A stretch of 64,000 nt of DNA from ZC4RG30 sp039917615. Lineage in GTDB: Bacteria > Pseudomonadota > Gammaproteobacteria > Steroidobacterales > Steroidobacteraceae. Of the stretch, positions 23,400-32,237 are shown piece after piece. Numbering within the stretch: the stretch's first letter is position 1; each line of letters opens with the position of its first letter. The position numbers and the translations under genes are program-made. The notes under the pieces are model-generated. The model had not been told where the DNA came from. It saw nothing but the letters and a program-made list of their open reading frames with translations, and searched no databases. The stretch is from the NCBI GenBank assembly GCA_039917615.1, contig JBDSJD010000024.1, forward strand, positions 1 to 64,000, written 5' to 3'.

Positions 23400-25458
23400 C
23401 GAAATCGAAGATGACGAACAGCGCCTCCGCATCGTCGCCCTGAGAAATATCGAAAGCATTCAGATCGCGCGGCAGCGCGAGGAGCGCGAATTGCTTGAGG
23501 CGAAGGAATCCCTTCAACGCCGAACCCACGAACTGGAGCAGCAGCGCGAATGGTTTGAAGTCACCCTTGCCAGCATCGGCGACGCAGTGATTACTACCGA
23601 TGTCCATAGTCACATAACGTTTCTCAACCCCATTGCGGAAAAGATGACGGGATGGTCCCGCAGCGAGGCCTCGGGCGAGCCCCTTGTGCGCGTGTTCGAG
23701 ATTTTTAATGAAGACACCGGTGCGCCGGTAGAAAGTCCCGTGACCAAAGCGCTCCAATCGGGACAGATCGTGGGCCTTGCAAATCACACGTCATTGCGAA
23801 CTCGCAAGGGCGGCGTGATCGCTATCGAGGACAGTGCTGCCCCGATTCGCGACCGCCAGGACGATATCGTCGGCGCTGTCATGGTGTTTCGAGACGTGAC
23901 GGACCGCCGCCAAGCGGACAGGCAACTTAAACGCAGCGAGAGTCTGCTCGCCGATTTCTTCGAGAATGCTGCTGTAGGCCTGCATTGGGTGGGACCGGAT
24001 GGAATTGTCATTCGCGTTAATCAAACCGAACTGGACTGGCTCGGTTATACGAAAGAAGAATACGTCGGACACCACATCTCTGAATTTCATGCCGACAAGG
24101 CCGTCATCGATGACATTCTGGAAAGACTCAGCTGCGCCGAATGTCTGCAAGGGTATGAGGCGCGCCTGCGCTGTAAGGATGGCTCGATAAGACATGTTTT
24201 GATCTCTTCGAACGTGCTATGGGAAGAGGGCAAGTTCATTCATACCCGTTGCTTCACGCGCGATGTAACTGCGCAAAAAGCCGCCGAGATCGCTCTGCGG
24301 GAAGAAGTCGTAGTACGAAAGCAGGCAGAGGCGGCCCTACGCGATGCCGACCATCGTAAGGACGAGTTTCTGGCGACTTTAGCCCACGAATTACGCAACC
24401 CACTTGCGCCAATCCGTCAGGCCGTTTTGATCTCGAAGTCCGTAGATGCGACCGATGCACAGAAGAGATGGAGCCATGATGTCATCAGCAGGCAGGTGCA
24501 TCACATGTCGCTGCTACTTGATGATCTGCTGGATGTTTCCAGGATCACTCGCGGTGTGTTGGTTCTTCGAACTGAAATGAAGACGCTTGCCTCCATAGTG
24601 GACGCCGCGGTGGAAACCGCTCGTCCCACTATCGATGCAAAAAAACACCGATTTTTCGTAGTTCTGCCTAAAGAACCCGTTGTATTTGCTGCAGACCCCC
24701 TGCGTTTAGCTCAGGTCTTGTCAAACTTGTTGACGAACGCCGCGAAATACACTGATGCAGGGGGTGAAATCCGGCTCCAGGCAAGCTCACTCGCAGACCA
24801 CGTGACAGTCTCGGTGTCTGATACCGGTATCGGTATTGCCTCTGACGTGCTATCAAAGATTTTCGACATGTTTTCCCAAGTACAGCCCAGCCAGGATCGT
24901 TCAGAGGGCGGGCTGGGAATTGGCTTAGCACTGGCCAAAGGGCTTGTTGAACTCCATGGCGGAACTATCCAGGCAACAAGCACGGGCCTTGGCAAGGGGA
25001 GCGAATTTACCATCAGACTACCGCGTGCCACGATCACCCAAGTGAAGCATGCGAGCCCGCTTGGCGAGCGCGGCGAAGCTGTTGGCCGCCGCCTAATGAT
25101 TGCAGACGACAATCGTGATGCTGCCGATAGCTTGGCGATGCTGCTGCGTTTGGAAGGTCATGACGTGGTTGTGGCGCATGACGGTCGCGAGGCACTTGAA
25201 AAGTTCATTTCTCTTGCACCAGAAGTTGCGATTCTCGATATCGGAATGCCGGTACTGGACGGCTATGAGGTTGCGAGACGGATTCGCCAGGAACCGTCAG
25301 GACGCTCAGTAACATTGATTGCCGTAACCGGATGGGGACAGGATTCAGATAAGGCTGCAGCTCTAGCCGCTGGGTTCAACCATCACTTTACGAAACCGAT
25401 TGAACCCGACCAGCTGAGTCTTGTGCTTCGACCAGAGCCCACTCGAAAATCCATTTGA
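23389..25458 (+). CDS. PAS-PAS hybrid histidine kinase/response regulator (soluble)
   Basis: The 689-residue protein has no membrane segment. Order: N-terminal coiled coil (1-60), PAS (about 62-175, LASIGDAVITTD), PAS (about 185-305), HisKA with KDEFLATLAHELRNPLAPI (phospho-acceptor His333), HATPase_c (about 425-545, N-box LLTNAAKY, G1 VSDTGIGI) and a C-terminal receiver (about 563-680, acceptor Asp617 in ILDIGMPVLDG). The start is GTG at 23389, overlapping the MetE-like gene; no good ribosome-binding site is present, so translational coupling is likely. The stimulus is unknown. It lies inside the putative island. Confidence 0.9.
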   Translation: MGGNEIEDDEQRLRIVALRNIESIQIARQREERELLEAKESLQRRTHELEQQREWFEVTLASIGDAVITTDVHSHITFLNPIAEKMTGWSRSEASGEPLVRVFEIFNEDTGAPVESPVTKALQSGQIVGLANHTSLRTRKGGVIAIEDSAAPIRDRQDDIVGAVMVFRDVTDRRQADRQLKRSESLLADFFENAAVGLHWVGPDGIVIRVNQTELDWLGYTKEEYVGHHISEFHADKAVIDDILERLSCAECLQGYEARLRCKDGSIRHVLISSNVLWEEGKFIHTRCFTRDVTAQKAAEIALREEVVVRKQAEAALRDADHRKDEFLATLAHELRNPLAPIRQAVLISKSVDATDAQKRWSHDVISRQVHHMSLLLDDLLDVSRITRGVLVLRTEMKTLASIVDAAVETARPTIDAKKHRFFVVLPKEPVVFAADPLRLAQVLSNLLTNAAKYTDAGGEIRLQASSLADHVTVSVSDTGIGIASDVLSKIFDMFSQVQPSQDRSEGGLGIGLALAKGLVELHGGTIQATSTGLGKGSEFTIRLPRATITQVKHASPLGERGEAVGRRLMIADDNRDAADSLAMLLRLEGHDVVVAHDGREALEKFISLAPEVAILDIGMPVLDGYEVARRIRQEPSGRSVTLIAVTGWGQDSDKAAALAAGFNHHFTKPIEPDQLSLVLRPEPTRKSI

Positions 25459-25665
25459 AGAGCACACCACTCCGAACGCTCCCCTAACCGCACGGCGGCG
25501 GATTCAAATCAGAGTTCTGGAGACATTCAAAGTGTCGCTCCTAATTCCTGGCCTATCTAGACCCGGTCTCGAAAATCACCGCTTGCCGGGCTGGATATGC
25601 TCGATCGCTAGCTGCTGCAGCGTGGCGCCGCTGCGGTCGACACAATCGGCTATATTCGAAACGCG

Positions 25666-28524
25666 ATGAAGGATGTTACGGACAACGCACCTTTGGCTTC
25701 GCAATTGTCACTCCGCAGAGTGCGAGTTGCCTATCTGCTTGCCGTCGTCACACCCGCAGCGGCAGTGCTGGTACGTTTTGCGCTATCTCTGTGGACGGGC
25801 GACCGGCCCTTCCAGATCCTCTTCATAATACCTATCATCGTCAGCGCTTATGCTGGCGGCCTGGGGCCGGGCCTGCTTGCCACCGCTCTATGTGCCCTCG
25901 CCATGGATTGGTTCGCGGTGCCGCCGCTGTACAGCTTGGCTTTCGACCAGCCGATCGATGTTTTCTACTGGTGCCTTCTGATCCTGGTGGGCGTGCTGAT
26001 CAGTGTGCTCAACGGGGCGCTGCATCGCTCACGCGCGGACAATCGGAGCGAACGGGAACTCCGCAGCCGCGCCGAGCGCGCTTTGGCGGAGCTCGACCGC
26101 AGCCAGCATCTGCTCGCTGCGGTCGTCGACAATTCCGCGGCGGTGATCTACGTGAAGGATCTGCAAGGCCGCTATCTGCTCGTCAATCGCCGCTACGAGG
26201 AGATCTTCCACCTCGGCCCCCCACAAATCCTCGGCAAAACCGATCACGAGCTCTTCGCAGCGGAAGATGCGGATCGGTTCCGCACCATGGACCGGCGAGT
26301 AGCCGCTAGCGACGCCGCCCTGACCGAAGAGGAGGTGGTGCCCCTGATCGACGGGCTGCACACCTTTATATCGGTGAAGTCTCAGCTGCGTGACCCGAGC
26401 GGTGCCGTGTACGGCATTTTCGGCATTTCCACGGACATCACCGAACGCAGGCGCGCAGAAGAAACCACCAGGCGCTTTGCGGCGATCGTGGAATCCTCCG
26501 AGGACGCGATCATAAGCAAAACGCTGCAAGGCATCATCACCTCGTGGAATCCCGGTGCTGAGAAACTTTTTGGATTCTCGTCCAAGGAGGCCATTGGCAT
26601 GCCAATGCAGATGTTGATCCCGCCGGAGCGGCTGCAGGAAGAGCCGCAGATTCTGCAGCGGATTGGGTTGGGTGACTCGATCGATCATTTTGAAACCGTC
26701 AGAGTCGGAAAAGACGGACGGCGCATCGACATATCCGCGACGATCTCACCCGTCAGGGACAGCCAGAATCGCATCGTCGGGGCATCGACAATCGCTCGCG
26801 ACATCACCGAGCGGAGGAATGCGCAGAACAAACTTCAAGCGCAGTTGGAACGGTTGAATCTGCTGCACCAGATCACTCGCGCTACGGGTGAGCGTCAGGA
26901 CCTGCCGAGCATCTTTCAAGTGGTGATCCGAACGCTGGAAGATCAGCTGTCCATTGATTTCGGTTGCATTTGCCTCTACGAGCCGGCGGACAACAAACTT
27001 GTCGTTCATAATGTCGGCGTGCGAAGTCAGGAGCTGGCGCTGGCACTGGCTTTGACCGAGCAGGCGCACGTCAACATCGATGAGAACGGTCTGTCGCGCT
27101 GCGTTCGCGGGCAGCTGGTCTACGAACCTGATGTCGGTGAAGTCCAGTCTCCATTTCCTCAGCGACTGGCGCGAGGGGGATTGCGGGCGTTGGTCGCAGC
27201 ACCGTTGCTGGTAGAAAGCACAGTCTTCGGTGTACTCATTGCGGCCCGGCATGCGGCGAACAGCTTCAGTAGCGGTGAATGCGAATTCCTGCGGCAATTG
27301 AGTGAGCATGTTGCGCTTGCCGCTCATCAAGCGCATCTGTACAGAGCACTGCAGATTGCTTATGACGATCTGCGCCAGACCCAGCAGGCGGTGTTGCAGC
27401 AGGAACGGCTGCGCGCGCTCGGGCAAATGGCGAGCGGCATCGCCCATGACATCAACAATTCGATCTCCCCGATAGCGCTCTACACGGATGCGCTTCTAGA
27501 AAGGGAGACGAATCTCAGCGCCCACGGACGCAGTCAACTAGAAACCATTCAGCGCGCTGTCGAAGATGTTTCCGCGACCGTCGCGCGAATGCGGGAGTTC
27601 TACCGCCAGCGCGAAACGCAGATGAGCCTAGCGCCGGTCCAAGTGAACCAGCTCGTCCAGCAGGTCGTGGATCTGACACGCGCGCGCTGGAGGGATATGC
27701 CGCAACGCCAAGGCGTCGCAATCGAGTTGCAACTTGAGCTGTCATCCGAGCAGCCCGTCATCATGGGAGTAGAAAGCGAAATTCGTGAGGCGCTCACCAA
27801 TCTCGTTTTCAACGCCGTCGATGCCATGCCGGAGGGTGGAGCTTTGATTCTTTGCACCCGCGCCGTCGACACCGGGCAGGTGCAGATCGAAGTGAGCGAC
27901 ACGGGCAACGGTATGGACGAGAACGCTCGCCGACGATGCCTGGAACCTTTTTTCACGACCAAGGGCGAGCGAGGCACGGGCTTGGGTCTGGCGATGGTCT
28001 ATGGCGTAATCCAGCGACACAGCGGCGAGATCGAGATCGACAGCACGCTGGGCACGGGCACAACTGTACGCTTGATATTTACCGCTTGCACGAACGCCGC
28101 CGCACCGAGTCAATCTGCCGCCATATCTTCCATCCCCACGGGCATGCGAATCTTGATCGTGGACGACGATCCAGTGCTGCTCAACACGCTGCGCGATACG
28201 CTGGGAGGCGACGGGCACACGATCGTGACTGCGAACGGCGGCCGAGAGGGCATCGACATGTTCCGCGCGGCGCAAACTGGGAAGCAAACATTCGATGTCG
28301 TGGTCACCGATCTCGGCATGCCATACGTCGACGGACGCCAAGTGGCGAGTGCTATCAAGACCGCATCACCGTCGACGCCGATCATTTTGCTCACCGGCTG
28401 GGGCCAGCGGCTCGTGGCAGAAGGCGATGTTCCCGCGCACGTGGACATGGTGCTCAACAAACCGCCGAAGTTGCGCGACCTGCGCGAAGCTTTGGTACGC
28501 TGTTGCAGGCGCTCAGACTCCTAG
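25666..28524 (+). CDS. Membrane DUF4118-PAS-PAS-GAF hybrid histidine kinase with receiver
   Basis: The 952-residue protein starts with a KdpD-like four-helix DUF4118 domain (about 20-120, FIIPIIVSAYAGGLGPGLLAT). Two PAS domains (about 145-265 and 270-395), a GAF domain (about 415-570), HisKA with GQMASGIAHDINN (His594), HATPase_c and a receiver (Asp882 in VVTDLGMPYVDG) follow. From the GAF domain onward it is closely similar to the kinase at 33817, marking a duplication with exchange of the sensory N-terminus. It is preceded by a 207-base gap and followed directly by the right boundary repeat of the putative island. Confidence 0.92.
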   Translation: MKDVTDNAPLASQLSLRRVRVAYLLAVVTPAAAVLVRFALSLWTGDRPFQILFIIPIIVSAYAGGLGPGLLATALCALAMDWFAVPPLYSLAFDQPIDVFYWCLLILVGVLISVLNGALHRSRADNRSERELRSRAERALAELDRSQHLLAAVVDNSAAVIYVKDLQGRYLLVNRRYEEIFHLGPPQILGKTDHELFAAEDADRFRTMDRRVAASDAALTEEEVVPLIDGLHTFISVKSQLRDPSGAVYGIFGISTDITERRRAEETTRRFAAIVESSEDAIISKTLQGIITSWNPGAEKLFGFSSKEAIGMPMQMLIPPERLQEEPQILQRIGLGDSIDHFETVRVGKDGRRIDISATISPVRDSQNRIVGASTIARDITERRNAQNKLQAQLERLNLLHQITRATGERQDLPSIFQVVIRTLEDQLSIDFGCICLYEPADNKLVVHNVGVRSQELALALALTEQAHVNIDENGLSRCVRGQLVYEPDVGEVQSPFPQRLARGGLRALVAAPLLVESTVFGVLIAARHAANSFSSGECEFLRQLSEHVALAAHQAHLYRALQIAYDDLRQTQQAVLQQERLRALGQMASGIAHDINNSISPIALYTDALLERETNLSAHGRSQLETIQRAVEDVSATVARMREFYRQRETQMSLAPVQVNQLVQQVVDLTRARWRDMPQRQGVAIELQLELSSEQPVIMGVESEIREALTNLVFNAVDAMPEGGALILCTRAVDTGQVQIEVSDTGNGMDENARRRCLEPFFTTKGERGTGLGLAMVYGVIQRHSGEIEIDSTLGTGTTVRLIFTACTNAAAPSQSAAISSIPTGMRILIVDDDPVLLNTLRDTLGGDGHTIVTANGGREGIDMFRAAQTGKQTFDVVVTDLGMPYVDGRQVASAIKTASPSTPIILLTGWGQRLVAEGDVPAHVDMVLNKPPKLRDLREALVRCCRRSDS

Positions 28525-28545
28525 TGAAGCGCGTATGCCGCGCCG

Positions 28546-28569
28546 TGGTTCGATCCGACCCTGGTCACC
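28546..28569 (+). repeat. Candidate attR: imperfect copy of the tRNA-Phe 3' end
   Basis: TGGTTCGATCCGACCCTGG followed by TCACC. Compared with 19588-19612 one T is missing and one G is T, over about 25 bases. It lies 21 bases after the kinase stop, in a gap where no tRNA gene exists. Confidence 0.5.
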
Positions 28570-28576
28570 TCACCCT

Positions 28577-28801
28577 TCAGACCGGGTTCGGATTGCGCAA
28601 GAAGAATCTAGCGCCACAGGCCCCGCAAGTCTTCAGGACGCCGGTGTGGATTCCAAGTTTCCGCCAGCGCGTGCCGCACTGCGGATTGGGGCACTTCCAC
28701 TGGGTTGTCTCTACCACTTCCACGTCCACGATACCCACCTCGCCGGCGACGTACTCCCCCGTGGGAGTCTGGACAGCATCCATGGGATCTTTGCGTTCCA
28801 T
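28577..28801 (-). CDS. Small zinc-ribbon protein
   Basis: The 74-residue protein has an acidic, Val-rich N-terminus (about 1-30, EYVAGEVGIVDVEVVETTQ) and a four-cysteine zinc ribbon: WKCPNPQCG, then LKTCGACGARFFLRN. A GGAGG ribosome-binding site sits 5 bases before ATG 28801. In the same frame just upstream, beyond a single TAG, the DNA still reads like protein (MKLKSTLDR-stop-RDPEVV). The ancestral protein may therefore have started earlier and the gene now uses an internal start. Function is unknown; such ribbons are common in transcription or chaperone accessory proteins. It is the only minus-strand gene between 19.5 and 30.8 kb. Confidence 0.62.
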   Translation of the reverse strand: MERKDPMDAVQTPTGEYVAGEVGIVDVEVVETTQWKCPNPQCGTRWRKLGIHTGVLKTCGACGARFFLRNPNPV

Positions 28802-29053
28802 CACTACCTCCGGATCGCGCTAGCGGTCGAGTGTGCTCTTCAACTTCATGTAACGGTAGCAGCGGATCGGCACGGTGGTACAGCCCCGGGATGGAGGATC
28901 CGGTCCGGTGCCCCGCAAGCCACGTTGAACGACGCCTCCGGAAGCGCTCCAGGGGTGGGTTTTACAAATCTGGCGCGCCAGTCGAGGGACTTTGGCTAAA
29001 CTGACGCCAGAACCAGTTGAAGAGGGAGCGGGACTTCCCGGGGGAGATCAGTC
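28802..29053. promoter_or_regulatory. Divergent intergenic region of the zinc-ribbon gene and frmA
   Basis: 252 bases. The right end carries GGGGGAGAT as the frmA ribosome-binding site. The left end is the zinc-ribbon leader with its in-frame TAG. Both genes are read outward, so promoters of both must lie here. No clear sigma-70 pair or operator could be picked out by eye, and no frmR repressor gene adjoins. Confidence 0.4.
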
Positions 29054-30163
29054 ATGAAATCACGTGCAGCAGTAGCCTTCGCAGCGGGCAAGCCCCTGCA
29101 GATCGTGGAAATAGACGTCGAGCCGCCAAAGGCCGGCGAGGTGCTGGTGAAGATCAGCCACACAGGTGTCTGCCACACCGATGCCTTCACTCTTTCCGGT
29201 GACGATCCGGAGGGCCTGTTCCCGGCGATTCTGGGTCATGAGGGAGCGGGCACGGTGGTCGAAGTTGGCGCCGGCGTCACCAGCGTCAAGCCGGGCGAAC
29301 ACGTGATCCCTCTCTATACAGCCGAATGTGGGACGTGCCTGTTCTGCAAATCCGGCAAGACAAACCTCTGCGTCTCGGTGCGTGCCACGCAGGGCAAGGG
29401 CGTGATGCCCGACGGCACGCGCCGCTTTTCATACAAGGGCGACCCGATCTACCACTACATGGGTTGTTCGACCTTCAGCGAATACACCGTGGTGGCCGAA
29501 GTTTCGCTCGCCAAGATCAACCCCAAGGCGAATCACGAGCAGGTCTGTCTGCTGGGTTGCGGCGTCACTACTGGCCTCGGCGCAGTGAAGAACACAGCCA
29601 AGGTGCAACCTGGCGACAGCGTGGCGGTATTCGGCCTCGGCGGCATCGGCCTCGCGGTGATCCAGGGCGCGCGCAAGGCCAGGGCCGGACGCATCATTGC
29701 CATCGACACCAATCCATCGAAGTTCGAGATGGCGAAGGCCATGGGCGCCACCGACTGCATCAATCCGAAGGACCACGACAAACCGGTTCAGCAGGTCATC
29801 GTCGAGATGACCACCTGGGGTGTGGACCATTCCTTCGAGTGCATCGGCAACGTGCAGGTGATGCGCGCGGCGCTGGAATGCGCGCACCGCGGCTGGGGCC
29901 AGTCGGTCATCATCGGCGTGGCCGGCGCCGGCCAGGAGATTTCCACGCGTCCGTTCCAGCTCGTCACCGGCCGCACCTGGAAGGGCACGGCCTTCGGTGG
30001 CGTTAAGGGCCGCAGCCAGCTGCCGGGCATGGTGGAAGACGCGATGTCCGGGGAGATCGAACTCGCCCCGTTCGTCACGCATACAATGGACCTTTCGGAT
30101 ATCAACAAGGCCTTCGACCTGATGCACGAGGGCAAGTCCATCCGTTCAGTCATTCATTTCTGA
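29054..30163 (+). CDS. frmA: S-(hydroxymethyl)glutathione dehydrogenase / class III alcohol dehydrogenase
   Basis: The 369-residue zinc-dependent enzyme oxidises S-hydroxymethylglutathione to S-formylglutathione with NAD+ (formaldehyde detoxification) and can also act as S-nitrosoglutathione reductase. The catalytic zinc region is GVCHTDAFTLSGDDPEG, the structural zinc cysteines are CGTCLFCKSGKTNLC, and the Rossmann motif is VFGLGGIGLAVIQGA. Length and sequence match the class III ADH family end to end. A GGGGGAGAT ribosome-binding site precedes ATG. gfa follows after 23 bases. Confidence 0.97.
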   Translation: MKSRAAVAFAAGKPLQIVEIDVEPPKAGEVLVKISHTGVCHTDAFTLSGDDPEGLFPAILGHEGAGTVVEVGAGVTSVKPGEHVIPLYTAECGTCLFCKSGKTNLCVSVRATQGKGVMPDGTRRFSYKGDPIYHYMGCSTFSEYTVVAEVSLAKINPKANHEQVCLLGCGVTTGLGAVKNTAKVQPGDSVAVFGLGGIGLAVIQGARKARAGRIIAIDTNPSKFEMAKAMGATDCINPKDHDKPVQQVIVEMTTWGVDHSFECIGNVQVMRAALECAHRGWGQSVIIGVAGAGQEISTRPFQLVTGRTWKGTAFGGVKGRSQLPGMVEDAMSGEIELAPFVTHTMDLSDINKAFDLMHEGKSIRSVIHF

Positions 30164-30186
30164 CACACAACAAGAAGGGGATTGCG

Positions 30187-30765
30187 ATGAGCACAGCCAA
30201 GATTCATCCCGGCGTTGATGGCGGCATCAAACCGGCCAAGGAAGGTTTCGCGGGTGGCACGCTGCAGTGCAACTGTCCTTCGAACAAGGTCACCGTGGAA
30301 CTCGGCGCGCAGACGGCGCACAACCATGCCTGCGGTTGCACCAAGTGCTGGAAGCCGGCCGGCGCGACCTTCTCGGTGGTCGCCGTCGTGTCGCGCGACA
30401 AGCTTACGGTCACCGCCAATGGCGACAAGCTGAAGATCGTCGATCCCTCCGCCGTGATCCAGCGCTATGCCTGCTCGGGCTGCGGCGCGCATCTCTACGG
30501 ACGAATCGAGAAAAAGGATCATGCGCTCTACGGCCTTGATTTCGTGCACACCGAGCTTTCGCCGCAGGCGGGCTGGGCTGCCCCGGGCTTCGCGGCCTTC
30601 GTGTCGTCGGTGATCGAGAGCGGCACGCCGCCCTCGCAGATGGATGGGATCCGTGCGCGACTCAAGGAGTTGGGGCTTGAGCCTTACGATGCGCTGTCAC
30701 CGCCGCTGATGGATTATCTGGCGACACACACGGCAAAGCAGAAAGGCACGTATCGCGAGGCCTGA
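30187..30765 (+). CDS. gfa: S-(hydroxymethyl)glutathione synthase (glutathione-dependent formaldehyde-activating enzyme)
   Basis: The 192-residue GFA/CENP-V family zinc protein has the cysteine sets LQCNCPS, HACGCTKCW and YACSGCGAHLYGRI. It accelerates condensation of formaldehyde with glutathione, supplying the substrate of the dehydrogenase encoded just upstream. A strong AGAAGGGG ribosome-binding site is present. Together with frmA it forms a two-gene formaldehyde detoxification operon; S-formylglutathione hydrolase is not in the window. Confidence 0.96.
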   Translation: MSTAKIHPGVDGGIKPAKEGFAGGTLQCNCPSNKVTVELGAQTAHNHACGCTKCWKPAGATFSVVAVVSRDKLTVTANGDKLKIVDPSAVIQRYACSGCGAHLYGRIEKKDHALYGLDFVHTELSPQAGWAAPGFAAFVSSVIESGTPPSQMDGIRARLKELGLEPYDALSPPLMDYLATHTAKQKGTYREA

Positions 30766-30805
30766 GCGAGGCACTCATCGGTCGGCAGCAGCGTCATCGG
30801 TTGCA

Positions 30806-32044
30806 TCAACCGTTGGCGCTGTTGCGTCGATCACCTACGACGTCGATGGATTGCCAGCTGCGCAATGTGCCGCGCCCCGAGCGCTTGGCTTCGTAGCACA
30901 CAGCGTCGGCCGCTCTTGTCCATTCTTCGGGCTCAAGAAATTCCGCGCTGCATTGGGCGAGTCCAAGGCTGGCGCCAATCGTCTGGACAGTGCCTTTCCA
31001 GGGAGTCCGCAAGGGATTGAGCCCTTGCAGCAGGCGCATGCTGACGTCCTGGCTTCGTGCGAGGTCGCAGTTTTTCAGCAGGACGATGAATTCATCGCCT
31101 CCCAGCCGGGCTATACAGTCTGTCGGTCGCACCGAGCGTTGCAGCACCGCGGCCACGTGCCGCAAAACCGCGTCACCGGCTGCGTGGCCCGCGGAATCAT
31201 TGACCGACTTGAACTTGTCCAGATCGATGGCAATCAAGGTGGCGGGAGTTCCATCCATGCGGGATCCCCTGAAGGCCTGTTGCAGATCGCGCTCGAATGC
31301 CTGTCGGTTCATCAGATTGGTCAGCGGGTCATGGTCGGCACGGTGACTCAGGTCCAACGTGCGCTTCAGATTCACGGTCACATCGTGTACTACCATGACA
31401 AAGCCGGTGAGCTGCCGGGCGCCGTCGAGCACGGGGGTCACGACCTCGGTCACGTAGCGGATGCTACCGTCGGGGCGGGTGAGTGCGCAGGGCTCGGTAC
31501 GAGTTACCGGGATCATTTCAGTATCGCAGCGATCCACGAGGCTTTCGACTATGGCGAAGGTTCCCGTATCTGTCAGGGTCATCACATCATGCAGGTTCTG
31601 GTGGGCCATTTCAGCCTGAGACCGGCCAAACAGCGTGAGCGCCGCATCATTCACATAGGTAATCTTTCCGTGCGGATCCGCCGTGATCACCGCATCGGCG
31701 ATGGACGCCAGTGTGATCCGCAGCATCTCCCGCTCCGCGGCTAGGCTGGCTTCTGCGCGACGGCGCCCTTCCAGGTTTTCCATCTCGGCGACAGAATGCA
31801 GTGGCAGGCCATTTTCATCGCGTGCCGATTCTTCCAGGGGTACACGCAACCGCTGTTCGCTCGCCCGCAACCCCCGCGCAATTATCTGGGACGCGGCGAC
31901 CATGGGCACCAGGGCAATGACCACGAACGGAGAATGCACGAAACGTATGGCAAGCCAGGTGGCCAGCATGCACAGGGGCAGCCACAGCAGCATGCGGCTG
32001 CGAGCCAGAACGTAACCAGAAAGGATGGGGTTTTGCGTGCTCAT
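30806..32044 (-). CDS. Membrane PAS-GGDEF diguanylate cyclase
   Basis: The 412-residue protein has two close membrane helices (about 18-55), a PAS domain (about 105-225, LASIADAVITADPHG) and a GGDEF domain (about 230-395) with an intact RLGGDEF (GGDEF at 315-319). An RxxD I-site (RPTD, 306-309) lies five residues earlier, so c-di-GMP synthesis with product inhibition is predicted. The start MSTQNPILSG at 32044 is preferred because it gives a short cytoplasmic N-terminus; the longer frame to 32260 overlaps the divergent DUF4159 gene and lacks sense. Confidence 0.9.
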   Translation of the reverse strand: MSTQNPILSGYVLARSRMLLWLPLCMLATWLAIRFVHSPFVVIALVPMVAASQIIARGLRASEQRLRVPLEESARDENGLPLHSVAEMENLEGRRRAEASLAAEREMLRITLASIADAVITADPHGKITYVNDAALTLFGRSQAEMAHQNLHDVMTLTDTGTFAIVESLVDRCDTEMIPVTRTEPCALTRPDGSIRYVTEVVTPVLDGARQLTGFVMVVHDVTVNLKRTLDLSHRADHDPLTNLMNRQAFERDLQQAFRGSRMDGTPATLIAIDLDKFKSVNDSAGHAAGDAVLRHVAAVLQRSVRPTDCIARLGGDEFIVLLKNCDLARSQDVSMRLLQGLNPLRTPWKGTVQTIGASLGLAQCSAEFLEPEEWTRAADAVCYEAKRSGRGTLRSWQSIDVVGDRRNSANG

Positions 32045-32237
32045 CAGAATATGACCGTACCGACTCGCCACCGGCGGGAGAGCCGATTGCGTCGCAGACG
32101 GACCGGTCAGAAACCGCCAATTGCGTCGCAGATATTTGTGTCTGTCGGCATAAATTCGCAGAACGACAACACTGAGGCTACGGGAAGGCATTGCCGCGGG
32201 GCGGGGGTTTTCGCGAGTTGCGGCGTACCATGCAGGG

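Larger units (their letters stand above)
19613..28569 (+). mobile_element. Putative tRNA-Phe-bounded genomic island (degenerate, no integrase)
   Basis: About 9 kb lies between the intact tRNA-Phe and the imperfect copy of its 3' end at 28546-28569. Inside are small orphan ORFs, an unknown duplicated-domain secreted protein, long non-coding stretches with inverted repeats, a MetE-C-like enzyme and two hybrid kinases, all on the plus strand. Base composition from about 20000 to 25500 is visibly more AT-rich than the flanks. No integrase, transposase or phage gene is seen, so if this is an integrated element it has lost its mobility genes. Island status is inference from the flanking repeat, composition and content. 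Confidence 0.42.
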
